This document shows positions 27,692 through 35,980 of a DNA stretch of 64,000 bases, piece after piece. The stretch spans positions 496,001 to 560,000 of the forward strand of contig NZ_CP183303.1 in the NCBI RefSeq assembly GCF_048541585.1, written 5' to 3'. Origin of the DNA: Legionella_C sp048541585. Its GTDB lineage: Bacteria; Pseudomonadota; Gammaproteobacteria; Legionellales; Legionellaceae. Below the pieces are notes generated by a model. It did not search any database. It was not told the DNA's origin and saw only the letters and a list, made by a program, of their open reading frames with translations. Position numbers and translations under genes: made by a program. Position 1 is the first letter of the stretch, and the number at the start of each line of letters is the position of its first letter.

Positions 27692-27868
27692 GCTTTAAAT
27701 CCTTATAAGCTTGAAAATTTAAAGTTTTGGTGCAACTTACTAAAATTCAATTTTTCAACAAGTCTTAAGATGACTTAAGCTTTACAAGCCTACTTAAGGA
27801 AAATTAACTTAGGCTTTAAGCTAATTATTATTAAGCTTAGTCTATGTAGAGAAATCTATTAAATAAAT

Positions 27869-28576
27869 TTATTGTTCGGGGATATTAAATAGTTCTCGCC
27901 ATTGCTTTAAAAGAATTTGGCGTCTTTGGCCAAAGTGTGTTTCTAATGATATTAATTGCGTAATTCTATCAGTACGAAAATGACGAAAATCTGCTCTTAA
28001 TTCACACCAGGCAACAAGAATTCTGATTTCCTCAAAAAAACCTAGCGCCAGTGGCCAAATAATACGTTCTGAATTTTCACCCTTTAAATCGGTATAACTT
28101 AATTGTAATTTATGTTCTTTACGAATAGCTTGGCGAATACACGCTTCATAATCATCATTTATTGGAATAGTTTTAGCAGGTCCTATAAAGAGGCTAGAAG
28201 ATTGAAGCTGATAGCGAAGAGGTTCAGGAAGAACTGCTTTAATTTTAGTGAGTGCTTTAAGGGCTGCAACTTTAAGTTTATCATCAGTTCTGCGTGCTAC
28301 CCAGCGTGAGCCAAGTACTATAGCTTCAATTTCTTCTTCAGAAAACATAAGTGGGGGAAGCATAAAACCTGGGCGTAAGATATAACCTAGGCCCGCTTCG
28401 CCTTGAATATCTGCACCTTGTGATTGCAGGGTTGCAATATCTCTGTACAATGTGCGTAAACTAATTCCTAATTGTTCAGCTAATACTTTACCACTCACTG
28501 GATAATGATGTTGCCGTAATAGTTGGAGCAGGTCTAAAAGACGTTGTGTACGTGACAGAAATTGCCTACTTAGCAA
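27869..28576 (-). CDS. YafY-type HTH/WYL transcriptional regulator
   Basis: An N-terminal winged HTH (about 10-65: LLDLLQLLRQHHYPVSGKVL, then ISLRTLYRDIATLQSQG) is followed by a WYL domain (140-225; IRKEHKLQLSYTDLKGENSE, IIWPLALGFFEEIRILVAWC). These regulators sense ligands through WYL and commonly sit near GyrI-like and VOC genes, as here. The start may be internal because the first Met residues are close to the HTH. Confidence 0.88.
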   Translation of the reverse strand: MLSRQFLSRTQRLLDLLQLLRQHHYPVSGKVLAEQLGISLRTLYRDIATLQSQGADIQGEAGLGYILRPGFMLPPLMFSEEEIEAIVLGSRWVARRTDDKLKVAALKALTKIKAVLPEPLRYQLQSSSLFIGPAKTIPINDDYEACIRQAIRKEHKLQLSYTDLKGENSERIIWPLALGFFEEIRILVAWCELRADFRHFRTDRITQLISLETHFGQRRQILLKQWRELFNIPEQ

Positions 28577-28634
28577 ATAAAACTAAGTGGGTAGTTTGAC
28601 ATTAGATAAAAGAAATTTCTACTTTTATACTAGG

Positions 28635-28660
28635 GAGCTCCGGGTTTAAGCCCAGAGCTC
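28635..28660. terminator. GC-rich hairpin in the intergenic region
   Basis: GAGCTCCGGG, a six-base loop and CCCAGAGCTC pair at 9 of 10 positions. It lies between the start of the YafY-type gene and the MITE-like element and has no T-run, so it may be a repeat hairpin rather than a terminator. Confidence 0.35.
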
Positions 28661-28670
28661 GTTTAATCGT

Positions 28671-28796
28671 TATAGCGTCACCTACTAAGTTTTATATTTT
28701 GTTGCAAGCTCTTACGGCTTAAGTCATGTACTTCGGTGTACACTCCTTCGCCTCCTTCACTTGCGCCTTGTATAAAGCTTAGTGGGTGACGCTATA
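28671..28796. repeat. 126-bp MITE-like element with 26-bp terminal inverted repeats
   Basis: TATAGCGTCACCTACTAAGT at the left end is matched in reverse by the right end (28771-28796) at 24 of 26 positions. The interior has CATGTACTTCGGTGTACAC and CTTCGCCTCC words and no reading frame. There is no transposase nearby. Confidence 0.8.
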
Positions 28797-28810
28797 TTAA
28801 TGCTTAAATT

Positions 28811-29671
28811 TTAAAAATTAGAATGAGTAGTGATTTCGTTTAAGGCTTTTTTGATAGTAGTCCACTGGTCAAATAAGTGTGCTTGTAGCAATGGATTATG
28901 TTGAATCTCTAATTCTTTTGCGTTTTCTTTTGTGTAAAGAATATTTAAAACCTGTATGTCAGCACGGTTAGCGAAAGCTTTTTCAATAGATAAAACATTT
29001 GCTCTTACATCATCAACAAAAATAATCGTTTTGATATCTTTTTTGGTTTTAGTTAGTGCACAAAGTAACGCTTGCCCTTTATCTTCACTATCTAGAAACA
29101 TAATACCTTGCTGATAAATAACTTCTTTAGTAAATTGTGGACAATGAACATAACCTGCTTCGGAGGTCTTATTATTGAGGAATTTTAATCCTTTTTCTTG
29201 AAATAAAGGTTGATTGTCGACTGTAAATTTATTATCTTTAAGTTGCATGAGAGTAGCACTTAAATGCTCTTTGCCACGTGCAGTTAAACCCATAATTGTA
29301 GTGCCTTGGCTTGTGGTATCTTTAAGGAAGGGGATGACATATTCATCGGTCACATCCATCTTGATTAATTGAAATAAAATATTTTGAATCCGTACTAGTT
29401 GATCGTAATCAGCAGTAAATAATTTATCTGTTTGTTTTTTGCTTTTTTGTAATTCATGTTGCCAATCCCACCAACCCACACTTCCTAATGACTCAGTCAT
29501 GGTAAGCAGAGTGTCGTCTATATCAAAAACCATTAAGGTGTTTTCTGGGTTTGTTACTGTTTTTTCATATAGGGTTGCAATATCAGCAAAACTGTCTGTT
29601 TGATAGTTAAAGACTTTTGCAAAACTAACATTTAATAGCAATGAACTGATTAAAAATAGAATAATTCGCAT
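28811..29671 (-). CDS. DUF2608 HAD-like secreted protein
   Basis: A Sec signal peptide (MRIILFLISSLLLNVSFA) precedes a HAD-like domain: motif I VFDIDDTLLTM, motif II-like GLTARGKEHL and motif IV-like IIFVDDVRANV. This is the DUF2608 family common in Legionella and Coxiella, thought to be periplasmic phosphatases. The start at 29671 is fixed by the signal peptide and an AGGAG site; an upstream in-frame start at 29776 would overlap the LysR gene. Confidence 0.87.
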   Translation of the reverse strand: MRIILFLISSLLLNVSFAKVFNYQTDSFADIATLYEKTVTNPENTLMVFDIDDTLLTMTESLGSVGWWDWQHELQKSKKQTDKLFTADYDQLVRIQNILFQLIKMDVTDEYVIPFLKDTTSQGTTIMGLTARGKEHLSATLMQLKDNKFTVDNQPLFQEKGLKFLNNKTSEAGYVHCPQFTKEVIYQQGIMFLDSEDKGQALLCALTKTKKDIKTIIFVDDVRANVLSIEKAFANRADIQVLNILYTKENAKELEIQHNPLLQAHLFDQWTTIKKALNEITTHSNF

Positions 29672-29761
29672 GATGGCTCCTGGTAGTTGTCTATCAGAAG
29701 TTAATGGTATAGAGTGATTGATTATTTGATTAGACCAAAAAATATAAATACTTTGTTCACT

Positions 29762-30667
29762 ATGATAAACAATCAACTTAATCTAAATGATTTAGCTATT
29801 TTTGCTTTAGTAGTAAAAAACCGAAGCTTTACTCAAGCAGCGCTAGAGGCAGGTATTTCAAAAGCCTGGGTTAGTCAGAAAATTTCGCAATTAGAGAATT
29901 CATTAGGTATTAAATTACTTAAGCGAACGACACGTTCTTTAAGTTTGACTCAAGGTGGAGAAATATTATTTAAACATTGTCAGGTGATGTTACAAGAAGT
30001 CACTAGCGCGGAAAATCATTTAAGAGAATACGCAAAATCTCCTACCGGTAAATTAATTATTACATGCCCTGAAATTACCGGCTTAGAATTGTTACCCAAT
30101 CTTTTAAAGGACTTTAACAGCTACTATCCTGAAATAAAAATGCAGTTAATTATTACCGATCAATTTATAAATTTGACTCAACAGGGGATTGATTTTGCTT
30201 TTAGGACGGGGAAACTGCCTGATTCCAGTCTTGTCTCACGCTATATTGGCAAAGTTCCTCGTTGCCTTGTAGCATCAGCAGCTTATTTAGCAAAATATGC
30301 CCCTATTAATCACCCAGAAGATTTAACAGAGCATAAGTTATTAAAGCATAGTTTATTGCCTAACTGGCCTTTAAAAAGTGATGAAGATATATTTAAATTG
30401 CAGGTTAAAAATTGTGCCATAGAAAGTAATTCTTTGATTTTTTTACATAAAATGGCCTGCCTTGATCAAGGCATTGCTTTTTTACCTTATTATTTATGCT
30501 CTAAAACATTAGCTAATAAGACCTTAGTAAGAGTGCTGCCAGATTGGTTTAATGCAGATAATCATTATTATTTAATTTACCACAAAGACAAAAGCGCTCT
30601 TTATATTAATCAGCTATTTAAAGAGTTTGTATTAAATTCAAAGTTAAAGAACTTAATTTCTCAGTAA
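29762..30667 (+). CDS. LysR-family transcriptional regulator
   Basis: The N-terminal winged HTH reads LNDLAIFALVVKNRSFTQAA, then GISKAWVSQKISQLENSLGI and LLKRTTRSLSLTQGG. A periplasmic-binding-type effector domain follows (90-300). This is the CrgA/DsdC-like LTTR form. I chose ATG 29762 because it places the HTH about 7 residues from the start; a GTG at 29714 is possible. It is divergent from the DUF2608 gene and may control it. Confidence 0.88.
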   Translation: MINNQLNLNDLAIFALVVKNRSFTQAALEAGISKAWVSQKISQLENSLGIKLLKRTTRSLSLTQGGEILFKHCQVMLQEVTSAENHLREYAKSPTGKLIITCPEITGLELLPNLLKDFNSYYPEIKMQLIITDQFINLTQQGIDFAFRTGKLPDSSLVSRYIGKVPRCLVASAAYLAKYAPINHPEDLTEHKLLKHSLLPNWPLKSDEDIFKLQVKNCAIESNSLIFLHKMACLDQGIAFLPYYLCSKTLANKTLVRVLPDWFNADNHYYLIYHKDKSALYINQLFKEFVLNSKLKNLISQ

Positions 30668-30769
30668 ATTTAGTACTAATTAATGCTTCCTATTTTTATA
30701 ATCTGATCAAGTTGAAATCACCAAATCAATCGATTACTATCTGAGCTCCTTTCAACTAAGGTGATAAGA

Positions 30770-31177
30770 ATGAAAAAAATACTTGTTATATCTTCCTTTA
30801 CATTATTATTTGCTGGCTGTGCGGCTATTCCGCCTGAACCGCAAGCTGTTCGTGGCGTTATCGTTTCGCCAAAAGCAGCACCCCAGGGATGTAAGTATTT
30901 AGGTCAAGTAGTGGGTAATCAAGGTAATTTTCTCACCGGCGGTTTCACATCTAACCGCAATTTAGAGGAAGGTGCAATGAATGATCTTAAAAATAAAGCT
31001 ATCAAATTAGGGGCAAACTACATCCAATTGCTAACTAATCGAGCTGGAACAACAGGATCTATGAGTGGCTTTAATGCGCAAAATAATGGCTATATGAGTG
31101 GTAGTTCGCAGCAAACTAATGTGACTAATTTAGGTAATGCTTATATTTGTTCACCAAAGGCTATTGGCTTATCGTAA
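30770..31177 (+). CDS. DUF4156 lipoprotein
   Basis: The signal sequence ILVISSFTLLFAGC ends in a lipobox (LFAGC), so the mature Cys is lipidated. The rest matches DUF4156: GCKYLGQVVGNQGNF, NDLKNKAIKLGANYIQL and a Gly/Ser/Asn-rich C-terminal third ending GNAYICS. The ATG at 30770 has AAGG upstream; an in-frame GTG at 30761 overlaps that site. Probably an envelope protein of unknown role. Confidence 0.87.
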   Translation: MKKILVISSFTLLFAGCAAIPPEPQAVRGVIVSPKAAPQGCKYLGQVVGNQGNFLTGGFTSNRNLEEGAMNDLKNKAIKLGANYIQLLTNRAGTTGSMSGFNAQNNGYMSGSSQQTNVTNLGNAYICSPKAIGLS

Positions 31178-31188
31178 GGTCTATGTCC

Positions 31189-31255
31189 TGTGGTTTGCTC
31201 TATAGGATCCAGCGATTTACTAGAGCACTGGCTCCTGCGAACAAGTCGCAGGATG
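31189..31255. repeat. GGATCCAG-type intergenic palindromic repeat
   Basis: CCTGTGG-TTTGC-TCTATAGG with GGATCCAGCG, then CTCCTGCGA-ACAAG-TCGCAGGA form two adjacent hairpin-like units with TCCAG/CTGG words between. They resemble the units at 16545, 24781 and 59150. The rest of the gap to 31405 has no gene. Confidence 0.5.
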
Positions 31256-31345
31256 TCGGTAGCAAGTTAGAGAACTTTGGGAGAGGATTAAAAAGATGTT
31301 GCTAATCTTTATCCTATACAGAAGTCATTGCTACTATTGAGCTAA

Positions 31346-31362
31346 TTTAATAACGGCTTATT
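31346..31362 (+). promoter_or_regulatory. Weak PmrA-box-like site before the LepB-like gene
   Basis: TTTAAT-AACGG-CTTATT resembles YTTAAK-N5-YTTAAK with one mismatch, about 45 bases before the ATG. Spacing to a -10 (CATAAT near 31383) is longer than at 21591, so support is modest. Confidence 0.3.
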
Positions 31363-31405
31363 TAATTATAAAAATAAGAAATCATAATATTTCGGTTGGC
31401 TGCAA

Positions 31406-34400
31406 ATGATATTTTATAAAGGCAAAGAATTAATAAAAATTGATGCAAAAAAGGGTGGTAAAAATAAGTCTGAAGTAGATGGTTTTTATAAAGATACCGA
31501 TGGTAGAGAATTTTTCATTAAAAAACCAAGTGACGAAAGAGAATTATTTACTGAATTATTTGCAGGCCTTTTATTAAAAGAATTTATGAGTCGTGGATTG
31601 ATTGATAAAATTTACTTTGATTCATTAATTTGTGCTGACTTAATTAAATTTGATGATGGTAGTTATGGCCTTATCCAACCTAAGGTTTCCTTTACAGAAT
31701 TATACAAAATTATTGGCACAGGAAATAATAATAGTTCTGATCGTGACCCTCTGATTGAAATGATTGCAGGCCCAAATTTTTATCCAACTTTAACCCAACA
31801 AGGCAAGTATTTTGGCTTATCTATCTCCTTAATGTTTTCGCTCTTGCTTGGCGATTACAGCGTTCATAGTGGCAATGTTGTCCTTCGCGATGCGCTTTTA
31901 AATACTTTTCAGCAAGAGCTACCGGTGAAACAATTTGCTCGTATAGATTGGGGTGCTGCGTTTCGTAATTATGCTCATAAAGAAAATAATCAAGATATCT
32001 TAAAGCCCTATGAATATCAGGGTTGGCTCAATTTTAAATGGTTTACTAAAGGCTATATTGCTAACTATAAAAATATAATTGGCTTATTTTCTGCTATCGC
32101 TAAAAGAGCAACTACTTTAAATGATCGATTAAGCACGCAGCCAGGTTCTATCAATGATATTGTGATGAGTGCATTTAATAAAATACCTGTTGATATGCTT
32201 GCGCAAAAAACAAAAGCTGCTCTGGCCGATTATCTTGCTATTCCTGCTTTTGCAACTATTTCTTTTGACCAGGAAAAAGGGTATCAGGAAGTGGCAGAAA
32301 CTTTTTCCATGTTGTTAACAATTCGCCTAACAAAGATTGGCCAATTAAAGGAGCAGGCCCAAAAACAATTTACCCAAAGTGATAATAGTTTAAATAATAA
32401 ACTATCAATATACGAAAGTATTATTAGCACATTAATCGATTTACCGCCTACGGTATTAACTGTTGAACCAAGTATGCCTTTCCCTGATCAATTAAGCTTA
32501 TGGTTAGGAATAATAAACCAAGGTCAAAACTTAAATTTTGCTACTCTTAACTTAGCGGCCCTATCTGAGCAATTTAATTTTTATCTCGAACATCTAGCTT
32601 ATCAAGCAGAAATTTTTAACCTTTGGAATTCTGACTCGTCCAGTAATATTAATATGTTTGCCCCTTATTACAAGGGAGAAGCAAAAGCTATGTTAGGACA
32701 TGCTTTTGTAGCGCACTATCGTGAAAGTACCATTTTAAAACGTCTTTTTAGCTTAGAAAATGGCGTAACTTCGCGTTTTATGCCCTATGAATTGCCTGTG
32801 GCAGCATATAAAAAAGACAATCCTGATTCACTTTGGACTTGCGTTGAGGAAGTATTAAACAGGGGCTACGAGGTTATTACTTGTTTAAAGCTTTTAAAAA
32901 AATTTCAAAACCAATCTGATGTCAATTTAAATAATTCAGAAAACATCAAGGAAAATTCAATATTATTAAAGCAAGCTTTAGAAAAATTTGTTAAAGCAAG
33001 TAAACTTTTAAATAAGCAATTTGAATCTTGCTCTAAATTAGATAATGTCACTACTTCAGGAAGTTTATTTTTCTATCCTATTTCGGATTCTGAACTTAAT
33101 TTGATGAATGGTGAGCAATTGGTAACCATTTGTCTTGAAGAATTAAATGCTACCGCGCCTAGTGCTTTAATCATGCGTATCATAAAAAATAATGCTTTAT
33201 GGGATAAGGTTGAACAGGCCTACTCTGAAGGTAGCTTTAATGCCCGTATAGATAATCCACAAATAAAAATGGCTTCTTTACAACAGTGGCATGCGCATTT
33301 TGCAGTATTTCAAGTACAAAAAGAAAATTTCGATTTAATAAAACAACTTGACGCAAAACAAGCTTCATTCAAACAACTTTTATTAGACTATGAAAAGTTA
33401 CCTAGATTTTTGCAAGATAGTGATGATATCAGAAAGGTAATTAATGATAGAGTAACATTATTAATAGATTGGGAAAAACGCAATGATTCTTATCTCGCGC
33501 ACGAAAGAGTTTTTTTAGCAGCTAGTACTTCAGAACAAAGAGTTGGAATTTATAAACAATTAAATGAAGCTTTTCAAGCTTTACCGATTGAATTACAAGA
33601 AAGCTATCAGATTAAGCAGCAAAATTATCGACAACAAGTAATTGATATAGAAAAAGAAATTACCTATTACCAATGTTTAGTTCATTATCGCAATCAACAA
33701 ACAGTTAAGGCATGTGTGACGGCTTTTTCAAGGCTTAAAAGTGCTTTTGAACAATTACCAGAATCCTACAAAACAAACTATAAAATAGACTTTAACTTAT
33801 TGAAAGTTTCTAATGAGAATTATCAGCAATTACTCGAAAATCAAGTCTTACAAGGGCATGAGCCTATTGGTAAATTACAGTCTATTTTCAACTATTTACA
33901 AGCTTATAATTATAACGAAATTACAAAAGAGACTCTATTTAGTGATCAAATTTTCTGGAAAGCTATTATTTCTTCGCAAAAAGAAACGTTTTCAGAACAA
34001 TTAATCCAAGATTTATTAATATTAAAGACCTTTCATCAAACTAAATTTAACTTCGAAAATGATAAGCTTTTTGGCCAAGAGTATAATCAATCATTGAATT
34101 TATTTTATCAAAAGGCTTTAAAGACGCGCTTATCGTCTATGCCCATTAAACAACAAGCAGAAGCTATCACAAAAACTGCGCATAGTTTATTTCAACCCCG
34201 TCATAGTACCAGAAGACTCCTGGCTGATGCCTTAATGATGGTTGGGATATTATTTGCAGGCCTTGGCTTAGCTTTTATGGCTGGTCGTTATCTTACCAAT
34301 AGGACCGTATTTTTTAGTAATGCACTTACAAATCGGGAAAAAGAGTTAACTAAACAATGGTTAGTCGGTAACTATGATGCAAATAATGAGCAATGCTTAT

Positions 34401-34432
34401 TTAGTTTACCCAGTATCTCGGTTAAAGCTTAA
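31406..34432 (+). CDS. Candidate Dot/Icm effector with LepB-like N-terminal kinase domain (1008 aa)
   Basis: Residues 1 to about 240 resemble the N-terminal domain of Legionella LepB, a phosphoinositide 4-kinase: FFIKKPSDERELFTELFAGL (nucleotide-binding Lys), GDYSVHSGNVVLRD (catalytic HxxN loop) and ARIDWGAAFRNY (metal-binding Asp). The middle (260-920) is helical and coiled without a recognisable GAP domain. One membrane helix is near the end (about 938-960, MMVGILFAGLGLAFMAGRY) with a short tail. Inference: injected lipid kinase anchored to a host membrane. Start ATG lacks a strong ribosome site. Confidence 0.75.
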   Translation: MIFYKGKELIKIDAKKGGKNKSEVDGFYKDTDGREFFIKKPSDERELFTELFAGLLLKEFMSRGLIDKIYFDSLICADLIKFDDGSYGLIQPKVSFTELYKIIGTGNNNSSDRDPLIEMIAGPNFYPTLTQQGKYFGLSISLMFSLLLGDYSVHSGNVVLRDALLNTFQQELPVKQFARIDWGAAFRNYAHKENNQDILKPYEYQGWLNFKWFTKGYIANYKNIIGLFSAIAKRATTLNDRLSTQPGSINDIVMSAFNKIPVDMLAQKTKAALADYLAIPAFATISFDQEKGYQEVAETFSMLLTIRLTKIGQLKEQAQKQFTQSDNSLNNKLSIYESIISTLIDLPPTVLTVEPSMPFPDQLSLWLGIINQGQNLNFATLNLAALSEQFNFYLEHLAYQAEIFNLWNSDSSSNINMFAPYYKGEAKAMLGHAFVAHYRESTILKRLFSLENGVTSRFMPYELPVAAYKKDNPDSLWTCVEEVLNRGYEVITCLKLLKKFQNQSDVNLNNSENIKENSILLKQALEKFVKASKLLNKQFESCSKLDNVTTSGSLFFYPISDSELNLMNGEQLVTICLEELNATAPSALIMRIIKNNALWDKVEQAYSEGSFNARIDNPQIKMASLQQWHAHFAVFQVQKENFDLIKQLDAKQASFKQLLLDYEKLPRFLQDSDDIRKVINDRVTLLIDWEKRNDSYLAHERVFLAASTSEQRVGIYKQLNEAFQALPIELQESYQIKQQNYRQQVIDIEKEITYYQCLVHYRNQQTVKACVTAFSRLKSAFEQLPESYKTNYKIDFNLLKVSNENYQQLLENQVLQGHEPIGKLQSIFNYLQAYNYNEITKETLFSDQIFWKAIISSQKETFSEQLIQDLLILKTFHQTKFNFENDKLFGQEYNQSLNLFYQKALKTRLSSMPIKQQAEAITKTAHSLFQPRHSTRRLLADALMMVGILFAGLGLAFMAGRYLTNRTVFFSNALTNREKELTKQWLVGNYDANNEQCLFSLPSISVKA

Positions 34433-34487
34433 TAGGTAGTTTTAATGCTAGGCTAATTTCTACTCAAAGCAAAATAGACAATTAAGA

Positions 34488-34501
34488 CTTAAACGTTTAA
34501 G
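34488..34501 (+). promoter_or_regulatory. Perfect palindrome CTTAAACGTTTAAG before the 456-aa gene
   Basis: A 14-bp perfect palindrome whose halves resemble PmrA half-sites but with different spacing, about 25 bases before the first ATG (34525). It may be an operator for this gene; the regulator is unknown. Confidence 0.3.
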
Positions 34502-34524
34502 AATAATCGAAGGGCTTTACGCTT

Positions 34525-35895
34525 ATGGAAAGGAGTTCCCTCATAAACTATACTTTGAAAAAGCAGTTGGGGGGGCTTATGAAGCATGATCAGCCTAATA
34601 AACATAAAGAAGAAATAGAAGAAACAACCAAGCAACAAACATCCGTTACGGATACTCAATTTGGTATATTTCAAAACGCCAAACAAGATTATGATGAAGC
34701 GCAAGTTTTTAGTCCAAATACTAAAGGTCTAGCTAAGGCGTGGTCTGCGCCTTCTTCTTTTACACTTGACCCAATTTCTCGTCGTTTATGTCTTACATTA
34801 CTTGAAATAAAAAATAAGGAGAAATTAACGGATTGTTTTAGTGAGCTTTCTGATAGTCAAGAAAGAAAAATTGATGATTTTAAAAATTCTTCTCAACCCC
34901 AGATAACTGATATTAGGACTGCGTTAATTAAAGATATAGATTTACTAGCCTTTCTTGGCCTTAACGAGAGAGATATAGAAAACATTGTGCAAATAGTTAG
35001 CGAAACGCAAGAGACTAACGATATAGTAAGGGAATTATCGAATGCGATTCGCCAAGTAATAGATAATAAACCTATTTCCTTTCGAAATTTATCTTATAAC
35101 GCGACACTTATAAATGCTAAGTTACTTAAGCAAGGCAAAATAAATGATGCTTATGAATTAATGTTAAAATGCTCAGTCCAAAGAGCATTGATAGCTACTG
35201 TATTAGAACAAGAAAATGAGACTCCAAAATTTGGTGTACCGCGAAGTAGATATGAAACTAATGAGGAACGGGCTGTGACGCCCTTATCTACGTTAGAAGG
35301 ACGTTATCAAGATCAAATTTCACATATAAAAGAATTCCTGCAGGAACTAAAAGATATAAAGCTAGAAGGAGTTAAGAGTGAATATGTTATTTCAACTGTG
35401 CCAGAAAATTTTATTGAGTTCCTAAAGGAAGGCGATGAGAGCGTACAAGATTTAAACAAAAATTTAGATCGTATAGGAAAATTTGACCCTACTACTAGAA
35501 AGTTTTATCACCTTTATCTTCGCTCAGCCAAGCTAAAAGAGGTAGAAACTGTTCTTGCTCCACTTAAAACTATTAACTTAAACAAGCTTAAGTCTTTATC
35601 TGATAAAGAATTATTTATTGAATTAGGCCGAATTTATCAGCCCATTGCAGATGCTTGCCCATTTTGTCGAGGTTCTGCCTCAATTGCTCAATTGGTAATT
35701 TGTTCGCTTCTAAAAGGTTTAGGAAAACCCCTTGTTCCTTTTAGCGAAAATACCAAGGTTAATCCTGATATCTTATCTTCATTAATGTCTAAAGAAAAAT
35801 TTGCCAATAATTTTTTTAATCTGTTTGATGAAAAGCACTTACAAGAACACTATGATTTTCAATCAAGTCTAGCTTCTTCAAAGCTAAATGGATAA
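34525..35895 (+). CDS. Hypothetical effector-like protein with PFCRGSASIAQ motif (456 aa)
   Basis: I recognise no family. The protein is helical, hydrophilic at the N-terminus and lacks a signal peptide. Near residue 383 is ACPFCRGSASIAQLVICSLL, a PFxRGSAxI-type segment superficially like a Fic loop but without the His, Asp/Glu and GNGR core. An in-frame ATG at 34579 has a G-rich ribosome-site-like stretch (TTGGGGGGG) before it and could be the true start. It lies between two other large uncharacterised genes on the same strand. Confidence 0.65.
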   Translation: MERSSLINYTLKKQLGGLMKHDQPNKHKEEIEETTKQQTSVTDTQFGIFQNAKQDYDEAQVFSPNTKGLAKAWSAPSSFTLDPISRRLCLTLLEIKNKEKLTDCFSELSDSQERKIDDFKNSSQPQITDIRTALIKDIDLLAFLGLNERDIENIVQIVSETQETNDIVRELSNAIRQVIDNKPISFRNLSYNATLINAKLLKQGKINDAYELMLKCSVQRALIATVLEQENETPKFGVPRSRYETNEERAVTPLSTLEGRYQDQISHIKEFLQELKDIKLEGVKSEYVISTVPENFIEFLKEGDESVQDLNKNLDRIGKFDPTTRKFYHLYLRSAKLKEVETVLAPLKTINLNKLKSLSDKELFIELGRIYQPIADACPFCRGSASIAQLVICSLLKGLGKPLVPFSENTKVNPDILSSLMSKEKFANNFFNLFDEKHLQEHYDFQSSLASSKLNG

Positions 35896-35980
35896 ATTTC
35901 GTTAATAATTTGATCTAAGTGATTTTAAATTATCTTTATTGTCTATAATTAAATCATTAGGCTTTAGAGTTGAGTGTAGT

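Noticed and set aside
29671..29776. N-terminal extension of the DUF2608 protein
   Set aside because: It would hide the signal peptide and overlap the divergent LysR gene; AGGAG supports 29671.
35630..35700. Fic domain in the 456-aa protein
   Set aside because: CPFCRGSASIAQ lacks the Fic HPFx[DE]GNGR core; the resemblance is superficial.
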